A stretch of 64,000 nt of DNA from Nocardioides marinisabuli (GTDB lineage: Bacteria > Actinomycetota > Actinomycetes > Propionibacteriales > Nocardioidaceae), in the NCBI RefSeq assembly GCF_013466785.1, contig NZ_CP059163.1, positions 372,001 to 436,000 on the forward strand, written 5' to 3'. Made by a program: the position numbers and the translations under genes. Positions 28,393 to 35,452 of this stretch are shown in pieces (the stretch's first letter is position 1; the number at the start of each line of letters is the position of its first letter). The notes below the pieces were generated by a model. It did not search any database. It was not told the origin of the DNA and worked only from the letters and a program-made list of their open reading frames with translations.

Positions 28393-29829
28393 TCACCCCC
28401 GGTGCCGGCCCTCGTGGTCGGGGCGGGCCTGGCCGCCCTCGTGGTGCACGCCCTCGGTGCCGACCGAGAGCATCGTGCCGTCGGCCGGGGCGGGCGCGAT
28501 GGCGCGCGCCAGGTGGTAGCCCGCGACGATGATGATCGTGCCGGCGGCGATGCCGCCGAGGGTGAAGTCGTCGGTCACCGGGAAGAACTGGTCGGTGCCC
28601 AGGCCGATGCCCATCACCAGGCCGGCCGCGACCGGGACGAGGTTGACCGGGTTGCCGAAGTCCACCCCGTTCTCCTTCCAGATCTTCGCGCCGAGCAGTC
28701 CGATCATCCCGTAGAGGACAAGGGTGATGCCGCCCAGCACGGCGGAGGGGGTGGCGTTGACGATCGCCCCGAACTTGGGGACCAGACCGAGCAGGATCGC
28801 GGTCACGGCCGCCACGTAGTAGGCCGCGGTCGAGTAGACCCGGGTCGTGGCCATCACGCCGATGTTCTCGGCGTACGTCGTGGTCGGCGAGCCGCCGATC
28901 GAGGTGGCGATGACCGTGGCGACGCCGTCGGCGCCGACCGCGCGGCCCATCTCGGGGTCGAGGTCGCGGCCGGTCATCTCGGCGACCGCCTTGACGTGCC
29001 CGACGTTCTCGGCGACCAGGGCGATGACCGCGGGGATGACCAGCAGCGTGAAGGTGATGCTGAAGGACGGGAGGTGCCAGCCGACCGCGCCCGCGGTGGT
29101 CTTGTCGGGGAACCCGAACCAGTCGGCCCCCGAGACCAGCGACCAGTCGACGCGGTCGTGCTCGACGGCCTCGCCGTTGGAGGACGGGGTGACCGAGGTG
29201 ATCGGGCCGAGGGTCAGGTCGGCGAGCCAGGAGACGACGTACCCGAAGATCAGGCCCAGGAAGATCGCGATGCGCCCCAGGAAGCCGCGCAGCCCCACGG
29301 CCATGACGATGACGGCGGTCATCGTCAGCAGCGCGATCCAGTAGTCGGCCGGCATGTAGACCGAGGTCGCGACCGGGGCGAGGTTGAAGCCGATCAGCAG
29401 CACGACCGCGCCGGTCACCACCGGGGGCAGCACCGCGTTGACCATGCCGGTGCCGGCCACGTGGATGAAGAGGCCCACCAGCGCGAGGATGACGCCGGAG
29501 ACCAGGATCGCGCCCGTGACGTCGGAGGGGCTGCCGCCCTGGTTGTAGATCGCTGCGGCGCCGCCGACGAAGGACGCGCTGGTGCCGAGGTAGCTGGGCA
29601 CCTTGTTGCGCACGATCAGCAGGAAGCAGATCGTCGCGATGCCGCTCATCATGATCGCGAGGTTGGCGTTGAGCCCCATGATCAGCGGGAAGACGAACGT
29701 CGCCCCGAACATCGCCACGACGTGCTGGGCGCCGATCCCGGCTGTGCGCCCCCAGTCGAGCCGCTCGTCGGGTGCCACCGCCTCACCCTGACCGGGCTTC
29801 ACCACGGTCCACCTGAACATCGACATCAC
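28393..29829 (-). CDS. NCS2 family uracil-xanthine permease
   Basis: A 478-residue nucleobase/ascorbate transporter with about 12-14 hydrophobic segments. VALVAENVGHVKAV in the eighth segment keeps the substrate-binding Glu, and the signature loop is TTTYAENIGVMATTRVYS, as in uracil (UraA-type) permeases, rather than the QxExxGxxxxT purine type. This points to uracil or a similar pyrimidine as cargo. The first codon may be GTG 29827-29829 or the adjacent ATG 29824-29826 behind GAGGTGGC. The C-terminus is His/Gly-rich. It leads the permease-FAD-FeS-Mo-coxG-amidase-phosphatase operon, so the imported compound is presumably the hydroxylase substrate. Confidence 0.93.
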   Translation of the reverse strand: MMSMFRWTVVKPGQGEAVAPDERLDWGRTAGIGAQHVVAMFGATFVFPLIMGLNANLAIMMSGIATICFLLIVRNKVPSYLGTSASFVGGAAAIYNQGGSPSDVTGAILVSGVILALVGLFIHVAGTGMVNAVLPPVVTGAVVLLIGFNLAPVATSVYMPADYWIALLTMTAVIVMAVGLRGFLGRIAIFLGLIFGYVVSWLADLTLGPITSVTPSSNGEAVEHDRVDWSLVSGADWFGFPDKTTAGAVGWHLPSFSITFTLLVIPAVIALVAENVGHVKAVAEMTGRDLDPEMGRAVGADGVATVIATSIGGSPTTTYAENIGVMATTRVYSTAAYYVAAVTAILLGLVPKFGAIVNATPSAVLGGITLVLYGMIGLLGAKIWKENGVDFGNPVNLVPVAAGLVMGIGLGTDQFFPVTDDFTLGGIAAGTIIIVAGYHLARAIAPAPADGTMLSVGTEGVHHEGGQARPDHEGRHRG

Positions 29830-29999
29830 GCCACCTCTGTTCCTCCGGGTCCACCCGCTGCGAGGGACCTCAACCTAGTGAGACCTCGGTGCCGGTCTCG
29901 TCGGCAAGTCTCGCCGAAGGCGACGCCCCAGCGACGGCAATCGCTGGCACACGGGCGCGCCGCGCACCGAGCCGGCGCCAGCTCACGGCGTACGACGAG

Positions 30000-30414
30000 C
30001 CGCTGGTCGAGCAGCAAGGAGCGCCAGCGACGCGCGTCGCCGAGACCCCACAAGAACCACACCCACCTCGGCGTACGACGTTCCGTTGGTCGAGCAGCAA
30101 GGAGCGCCAGCGACGCGCGTCGCCGAGACCCCGCAAGAACCGCGCCGACCTCGCCGTACGCCGCTCCGTTGGTCGAGCAGCAAGGAGCGCCAGCGACGCG
30201 CGTCGCCGAGACCCCGCAAGAACCCCGCCGACCTCGCCGCACGCCGCTCCGTTGGTCGAGCAGCAAGGAGCGCCAGCGACGCGCGTCGCCGAGACCCCGC
30301 AAGCACCGCGCCGACCTCGCCGCACGCCGCTCCGTTGGTCGAGCAGCAAGGAGCGCCAGCGACGCGCGTCGCCGAGACCCCGCAAGCACCGCGCCGACCT
30401 CGCCGTACGCCGTG
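30000..30414. repeat. Five tandem 83-bp repeats of a REP-like palindromic element
   Basis: Units begin at 30000, 30083, 30166, 30249 and 30332, each exactly 83 bases. The constant part begins GGTCGAGCAGCAAGGAG, contains the perfect palindrome GCGACGCGCGTCGC and closes with CGAGACCC, so each can fold. The remaining roughly 35 bases vary slightly (AACCGCGCC/AACCCCGCC/CACCGCGCC). Units 2-5 are nearly identical and unit 1 is the most divergent, consistent with expansion by tandem duplication. Together with flanks this fills the 701-base gap between the permease promoter side and the HNH gene; no supported gene is inside. Reading frames run through it only because 83-bp units lack stops. Confidence 0.9.
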
Positions 30415-30530
30415 GGGTCACCGGGTTGCGACGGTCGCTCGACCCACGGCGGTCGCGTCGAGTCGGCTGGTTCGAACCGGCCGGCTCGCGGCGTACGCCG
30501 TCCTGGTACTCACGCAGGGAAGAGCGGGGT

Positions 30531-31784
30531 CTAGGTGCGGTGGTGGAAGGTGACCTGGTTGTCGGCGCCGATGTCGACTTCGTAGTCGGGGTCGTGGATG
30601 CGTCGGTGGTGATACGGGCACAGCAGGCGGCCGCGGGCCAGGTCGGTGAGGCCGTGGTGGGACCAGGGGTCGTCGTGGTGGGCATGACACATCGCTGGTG
30701 GTGCGTCGCAGCCCCTGGCGGTGCAGCCGCCGTCGCGGATACCCATCGCGATGCGCTGGGTCTTGGTGAAGAACCGCTTCGCCCGGCCCACATCGAGGGG
30801 TTTGCTCTCCCCGTCGAGGACGACGGGCACGATCCCGGCCTCGCACGCCAACCGCCGCGCGTCGCCAGCGGAGATCCGGCCGCCGGTGTCGAGCGCAGCC
30901 GCCGCCAGCCCACCCTGCAGCGAGGCGAGGGTCATGGTGACGACCACGGTCGCGTTGACCCCACCGGCGCGGGGCAGTCGCTTGGGGTCGAGTCGTTCGA
31001 TGAGCTCGACGAACGCATCGCCCAGCCGCCGCGCGGTGGGCCGGCGTACCGGTTCCGGTGCCTTATCCGTGCTTGCCCGGTTGGCGATCTGGTGCTTGGG
31101 GGCGGCGAACGCCATCAAGGCCTTCTCGAGCATCTGCCCCACCAGACTCGGGACGGTGAAGGACCCCTTGATCCGGCCGTGGCCGTCCTCGCGCATCCGG
31201 AACACCGACGACTTCTCGGCCTCGCGCTCCTCACGATCGAGCAGCTCGGCCTCCCACGCCTCCCCCACCTCCGGGGCGACGACATCAAGAATGCGACGCC
31301 CCAGCACCCGCAGCGCCTTCGCGTCGTGCACCCCAGCGAACGCCACCAACGCCGCAGTGGCCTGCTCGAGGACCGCCGGGTCGAGGTCGTCGGGCAGCGC
31401 ATCCAACGACGTACAGATCACCGACGCCTGCTCCGCGACCAGATCCCCACGACCCAACGCCTCGCGCACCAGGACGTGACGCGCCAGTCCCTCGGCCAGG
31501 CGTACCTGACGGAACGACTCCCGCTTGGTCGACCGGGTCACGTTCGAGTGCCACACCGCCAACGACGGCGAGGCGTTGCGCTCCTGCACCGCGACGGTAT
31601 CCGCGTGCTCCAGCAGCCGGGACTGCACTGCGGCCAGCCGTGCCTGGAGCCGCGAGGCCTCCACGATCGCCTGCGCGGTCTCGGCCTGGCTCATCGACCA
31701 GGTAGACATCTCCGCGACCTCGTCCAGCACCACGTGGGCCCGCGCGACAGCACTCCCGACGGGGTGCGCAGCAGTGGTGGACAT
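30531..31784 (-). CDS. DUF222/13E12 repeat family HNH endonuclease
   Basis: A 417-residue protein of the actinobacterial 13E12 repeat family. An N-terminal helical DUF222 domain (about 30-290) is followed by a C-terminal HNH nuclease: the Cys-rich lead-in GGCTARGCDAPP, then CHAHHDDPW, GLTDLARGRLLCPYHHRRIH and a final DPDYEV beta strand. These genes occur in many divergent copies per genome and are associated with mobile-element-like spread, though the cargo is not defined. An ATG at 31782-31784 is used; a TTG two codons upstream is possible. It lies between the 83-bp repeat array and an IS-like terminal repeat, marking a rearrangement-prone spot in the island. Confidence 0.9.
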   Translation of the reverse strand: MSTTAAHPVGSAVARAHVVLDEVAEMSTWSMSQAETAQAIVEASRLQARLAAVQSRLLEHADTVAVQERNASPSLAVWHSNVTRSTKRESFRQVRLAEGLARHVLVREALGRGDLVAEQASVICTSLDALPDDLDPAVLEQATAALVAFAGVHDAKALRVLGRRILDVVAPEVGEAWEAELLDREEREAEKSSVFRMREDGHGRIKGSFTVPSLVGQMLEKALMAFAAPKHQIANRASTDKAPEPVRRPTARRLGDAFVELIERLDPKRLPRAGGVNATVVVTMTLASLQGGLAAAALDTGGRISAGDARRLACEAGIVPVVLDGESKPLDVGRAKRFFTKTQRIAMGIRDGGCTARGCDAPPAMCHAHHDDPWSHHGLTDLARGRLLCPYHHRRIHDPDYEVDIGADNQVTFHHRT

Positions 31785-31870
31785 GATCAAAGTATCTCAG
31801 GGCCCACCGACAAAGCACCAGGTCAAACCCCATTTTCCACAAGCGGATCGAAAACTTTTTCGACGGTGCG

Positions 31871-31936
31871 GAAGTGACCGGTCGAGGGTTCAAACCTGAC
31901 CGCTCGGTGGTTCAAAAGTGACTGCTCGGCCGTCAA
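31871..31936. repeat. Three 22-bp degenerate repeats resembling an IS21-family terminus
   Basis: Units at 31871-31892, 31893-31914 and 31915-31936 share the pattern AAnnTGACcGcTCGgnGGTTCA. Multiple terminal repeats of about 20 bp containing AGTGAC and TTCA are typical of IS21-like ends as I recall them. No istA/istB is in the window, so this would be a solo remnant. The last unit overlaps the pucR stop codon. Confidence 0.5.
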
Positions 31937-33195
31937 CCGGCGACGTCGAGCACCCGGAGGGCCACGGCGACGTCGAGGCGCAGGTGGGGGTCGCTGGAGA
32001 GCGGGCCGAGGAGGCGCTCGAGCTTGGAGACGCGGTAGCGCATCGTGTTGTAGTGGAAGAACTGGGTGCGCGCGGCCTCGGCGACGTTGAAGTTGGTGTC
32101 GAGCAGCACCTGGAGGGTCTCGCGCAGGTCGACCGCCTCGGTGGTGTCGGCGGCCAGCGGGCCCAGCACGTCGTCGGCGAAGGCCCGCAGCTCGGCGACG
32201 TCGGGCACCATCGCGATCAGCCGGTGCAGCCCGAGCTGGTCGAAGAACGTCGTCGAGCCGCCGCCGCGCACCCGACGCCCCACGTCGACCGCTCGGCGGG
32301 CCTGCGCGTACGCCGCCGGCAGGTCGCCGAGGCCCGGGGCGGGGCGGCTGACCCCCACCGAGAACGGCCGGCGCCCGCCGCCCTTGTCGCCGGCGACCGC
32401 CGCCACCACCCGTCGTACGACGTCCTCGCCGGGCAGCGGCTCGGTGCCGGTCGCCTGCTCGTCCAGCGGCACCAGCACCACCACCTCGTGGGAGAGGTCG
32501 ACGACGGGCACGCTCGCGTCGAGGCCGCGCAGCACCTGGCGCCAGGCGGCCGCGAAGCGCTCCTGCCAGCGTCGCCACTGCACCCGGTCGGCCACCCCGG
32601 CCTCGGGTGCGGGGTCGATCTCGGCGACCAGCACCACCGTGGGTCCCTCGAGTCGCCAGCCGAGCGAGGCGGCGTGCTCGGAGACGAAGACGTCGTCGCC
32701 GGCGCGACCCAGGAAGACGTCGCGCAGGAAGTCGCCGGCGTACTTGTGCTCGACCTCGGCCACGGCGTCCTGGCGGGTCACCAGCAGCGCCGTCAGGTCG
32801 GCGGCGCGCTCGAGCAGCGCGACCTCCTCGACCCCGATCGGGCCGTCGGCGCGCACCGCGACCAGCCGGGCCAGCTCGTGCTCGCCCGTCCCGACGCCGA
32901 CGCCACGCGCCTCGCCGTCGCCGACGGGGGCGCCGCGGCCCTCCATCCGCTCGACCCGCACCCGGCCACCGGAGGTGACCAGGTCGAGGGCGGCCAGCCG
33001 GTCGCGCAGCTCGCCGGGCAGCGCGGCCGCGCGCTCGCGCCCGTCGGTCGAGGTCACCAGCACCCCGACGTCGAGCACCCGGGCGACCTCGCCGGCCACG
33101 GCGTCGAGGCCGCCTCCGTCGAGCACCACGCGGGTCAGGCCGCGGTGCAGCGCGTCGATGCGCGCCAGCGCTGTGGTCGAGACGTCCGGCTCCAT
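31933..33195 (-). CDS. PucR family transcriptional regulator
   Basis: A 420-residue activator/repressor of the PucR/CdaR class, which controls purine, allantoin and related catabolic genes. The N-terminal 150 residues look like a GAF-type sensor domain, and the middle (about 165-330) resembles the GGDEF-like PucR linker (VVLVAEIDPAPEAG, PFSVGVSRPAPGLGDLPAAYAQARRA). The C-terminal HTH_30 has LRETLQVLLDTNFNVAEAA, FHYNTMRYRVSKLERLLG. ATG 33193-33195 is preferred over the upstream in-frame codon in the shared promoter region. It is divergent from the DUF2877-FdrA-DUF1116 operon and is the likely local regulator. The last codons lie inside the IS-like repeats, so the original C-terminus may have been trimmed. 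Confidence 0.92.
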   Translation of the reverse strand: MEPDVSTTALARIDALHRGLTRVVLDGGGLDAVAGEVARVLDVGVLVTSTDGRERAAALPGELRDRLAALDLVTSGGRVRVERMEGRGAPVGDGEARGVGVGTGEHELARLVAVRADGPIGVEEVALLERAADLTALLVTRQDAVAEVEHKYAGDFLRDVFLGRAGDDVFVSEHAASLGWRLEGPTVVLVAEIDPAPEAGVADRVQWRRWQERFAAAWRQVLRGLDASVPVVDLSHEVVVLVPLDEQATGTEPLPGEDVVRRVVAAVAGDKGGGRRPFSVGVSRPAPGLGDLPAAYAQARRAVDVGRRVRGGGSTTFFDQLGLHRLIAMVPDVAELRAFADDVLGPLAADTTEAVDLRETLQVLLDTNFNVAEAARTQFFHYNTMRYRVSKLERLLGPLSSDPHLRLDVAVALRVLDVAG

Positions 33196-33236
33196 GCAGC
33201 CCCCCGCTGGTCCGTGGCAGCCGGTCGCAGCTCCCA

Positions 33237-33279
33237 CTTGGCAACTCCTGAGGCCCGCCCACCCGATCGTTGGCACAAC
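33237..33279 (+). promoter_or_regulatory. Candidate PucR operator in the pucR/DUF2877 divergent region
   Basis: CTTGGCAACTCCTG at 33237-33250 is identical to the motif upstream of carbamate kinase. A second TTGGCA (TTGGCACAAC, 33270-33279) follows 32 bases after the first, about three helical turns, the spacing expected for two dimers on one face. The gap between the pucR and DUF2877 starts is about 128 bases, so both divergent promoters must lie here. Confidence 0.45.
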
Positions 33280-33323
33280 CTCACATGGGAGGCACCGTAG
33301 CCCGAGGACTAGCGTCGAGCAGC

Positions 33324-34043
33324 GTGAGCCCCCGCCGCCCGGTCCCGGTGAGCGCCCCGCCGCGCGTGCTCGCGCTGCTGCGCGCGACCCCCGACACCCC
33401 GGCCGGCCCCGGTCTCACGGTGCTCCACCGCGGCTCCCTGGCGGCGTACGTCGACCTGGGCGGCTGGGCGCTCGGCCTCGTCGACCCGGCGGCGTCGCGG
33501 CCGCCGACCGCCCTGGTGCTCGGCCCCGGCGTCCTGCCCGGGCTCGCCCTCGGCGACGTGCGGGTCCACGGCGGCCGGCTGCACCTCGACAGACGCCCGG
33601 TCGTCCCCGGCCGCCTCCACCACACCGGCGTGCCGCGCATCGCCGGCCGGGCCTGCGGCCCGGCCCCCGACGTCGCCGGGCTGGTGGGCCGGGGCGGCGG
33701 GCTGACCCCCGAGGGCGACGACCTGCTGTGCGGCTGGCTGGCCGCCCACCGCGCCACCGCGACCCCCACCCCGCGCACCGACGCGTCCGTGCGCGCCCAC
33801 CTGCACCGCACCAGCCTGCTCTCCGCGACGCTGCTCGAGGCGGCCCTGCTCGGCGAGGTCCTGCCCGAGCTGGCGGACTGGCTGCGGGCCCGCGGCGGCC
33901 CCGACGAGGCCCGCCGGGCCGCAGCGCTGACCGCGGTCGGCCACACCTCCGGCGCCGCCCTGCTGCGCGGCGCCGCCTGCGCGCTCGAGCGGCTCCCCGT
34001 GACCCTGCCCCCGACCCTGCGCCCCGAAGGAGCAGCCGCATGA
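33324..34043 (+). CDS. DUF2877 protein (AllH/YlbF-like oxamate carbamoyltransferase subunit)
   Basis: A protein of about 239 residues with the DUF2877 hallmark VGRGGGLTPEGDDLLCGW (about residues 114-131). E. coli YlbF (renamed AllH) belongs here and is needed, with FdrA (AllF) and YlbE (AllG), for oxamate carbamoyltransferase activity at the end of allantoin fermentation. GTG 33324-33326 is my best start; an upstream ATG (33285) is in frame but no clear ribosome site distinguishes them. The stop overlaps the fdrA ATG (ATGA). First gene of the trio operon, divergent from pucR. Confidence 0.82.
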   Translation: MSPRRPVPVSAPPRVLALLRATPDTPAGPGLTVLHRGSLAAYVDLGGWALGLVDPAASRPPTALVLGPGVLPGLALGDVRVHGGRLHLDRRPVVPGRLHHTGVPRIAGRACGPAPDVAGLVGRGGGLTPEGDDLLCGWLAAHRATATPTPRTDASVRAHLHRTSLLSATLLEAALLGEVLPELADWLRARGGPDEARRAAALTAVGHTSGAALLRGAACALERLPVTLPPTLRPEGAAA

Positions 34044-35452
34044 CCCGGCCCCCGCACCAGCACGTCGAGGTGCGCAGCGCCTACGCCGACTCCGTCGCCC
34101 TGCTCCAGGTCAGCCGCACGGTCGCGGCGCTGCCCGGCGTCGCGGCCGCCCAGGTCGCGATGGCCACCCCGCTCAACCTCGACGTGCTCGCCGGGATGGG
34201 CTTCGAGGTGCCGGACGACGCGGGCCCCAACGACATGGTGGTCGCGCTGCGCCTGGTCGACGGCGACCCGACGACCCTCGAGGCCGCCGTGGCCGGGGTC
34301 GACGCCGCGCTGCGGGCGCTGCGCAGCGCGCGCCCGGCCGCCGCCGGTGCCCAGGCCCCGCCGCGCACGACCGCCTCGGCGCTGCGCGGCGCCGACCCCG
34401 GTGACCCGGTGCTGGTCTCGGTGCCCGGCGCCTCGGCGGCCGTCGAGGCCGCCGACGCGCTCGCCGCGGGCCACGACGTGATGATCTTCAGCGACAACGT
34501 GCCGCTCGAGCACGAGGTCGCGCTGAAGCGGGCCGCCGCCGAGCGGGGGCTGCTGGTGATGGGCCCCGACTGCGGCACGGCCGTGCTCGACGGGGTCGGC
34601 CTCGGCTTCGCCAACGTCACCCGCCCCGGGCCGGTGGGCGTCGTGGCCGCCTCCGGCACCGGGTGCCAGCAGCTGCTGGCGCTGCTCGACCACGCCGGAG
34701 TGGGCGTCTCGTGGGCGCTCGGCGTCGGCGGGCGCGACCTGGGCCGCGCCGTGGGCGGCCTGGCCACCCGCGAGGCCCTGCGCCGCCTCGACGCCGACCC
34801 CGGGGTCGAGCGGATCGTGCTGGTCTCCAAGCCGCCCGACGACGAGGTCGCCGCCGCCCTCGCGTCGTACGCCGCCACGCTGGGCACGCCGGTGCAGCTG
34901 GCCCTGCTGGGGCCCGGGCTCCCCGACCTCACCGCGGTCGCCGAGCAGGTGCTGGCCGACCTCGGGGTGCCGGTGCCGCAGTGGCCGGTCGCGGGCGAGG
35001 TCCACCGCGAGGTGCGCGGCGAGCTGCTCGTCGGGCTCTTCGCCGGTGGCACCCTGGCCCAGGAGACCGAGCTGCTGTGCCGTCAGGCGGGGGTGCCCCA
35101 CGAGGTCGTCGACCTCGGCGACGACGAGCTGACCCACGGCCGCGCCCACCCGATGATCGACCCGACCCTGCGCCTCGAGCGGCTCGTCGGCGCCCTCGAG
35201 CACCCGCACACCGGGGTGGTGCAGGTCGACGTGGTGCTCGGCCACGGCGCCGACCCCGACCCGGCCGCCACGCTGGTGCCGGCGCTCGCCGAGGCCGCCC
35301 GTCCCGTGGTCGTCAGTCTCGTGGGCACCGCGGCAGACCCGCAGGACCTCCTGGCCCAGCGCACCGCCCTGGCCCGGGTCGCCGAGGTGCACCTGTCCAA
35401 CGCCGGCGCGACGCGACGCGCGATCGGCCTGCTCACCGGAGGAGCGCGATGA
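34040..35452 (+). CDS. fdrA: FdrA family protein (AllF-like oxamate carbamoyltransferase subunit)
   Basis: A 470-residue protein related to the alpha subunit of succinyl-CoA synthetase. The N-terminal FdrA-specific segment (VALLQVSRTVAALPGV, ATPLNLDVLAGMGF) precedes a CoA_binding-like Rossmann region: LVSVPGASAAVEAADAL, MIFSDNVPLEHEVALKRAA, LLVMGPDCGTAVLDGVGLGF, VGVVAASGTGCQQL. A ligase-CoA-like C-terminal half carries FAGGTLAQETELL and HPMIDPTLRLE. No ATP-grasp domain is fused. In E. coli the AllFGH complex phosphorolyses oxalurate to oxamate and carbamoyl phosphate. It is coupled by ATGA to both neighbours. Here the acceptor could be another ureido acid, such as ureidomalonate. Confidence 0.9.
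   Translation: MTRPPHQHVEVRSAYADSVALLQVSRTVAALPGVAAAQVAMATPLNLDVLAGMGFEVPDDAGPNDMVVALRLVDGDPTTLEAAVAGVDAALRALRSARPAAAGAQAPPRTTASALRGADPGDPVLVSVPGASAAVEAADALAAGHDVMIFSDNVPLEHEVALKRAAAERGLLVMGPDCGTAVLDGVGLGFANVTRPGPVGVVAASGTGCQQLLALLDHAGVGVSWALGVGGRDLGRAVGGLATREALRRLDADPGVERIVLVSKPPDDEVAAALASYAATLGTPVQLALLGPGLPDLTAVAEQVLADLGVPVPQWPVAGEVHREVRGELLVGLFAGGTLAQETELLCRQAGVPHEVVDLGDDELTHGRAHPMIDPTLRLERLVGALEHPHTGVVQVDVVLGHGADPDPAATLVPALAEAARPVVVSLVGTAADPQDLLAQRTALARVAEVHLSNAGATRRAIGLLTGGAR

Noticed and set aside
30000..30414. The 83-bp repeat array as a CRISPR array
   Set aside because: The units including their 'spacers' are nearly identical, the repeat is too long and no cas gene is present.
30465..30482. 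GGCTGGTTCGAACCGGCC, like a tRNA T-arm or an attachment site
   Set aside because: No acceptor, D or anticodon arms surround it, and it is a simple palindrome. No matching copy was noticed elsewhere in the window to make an att pair.
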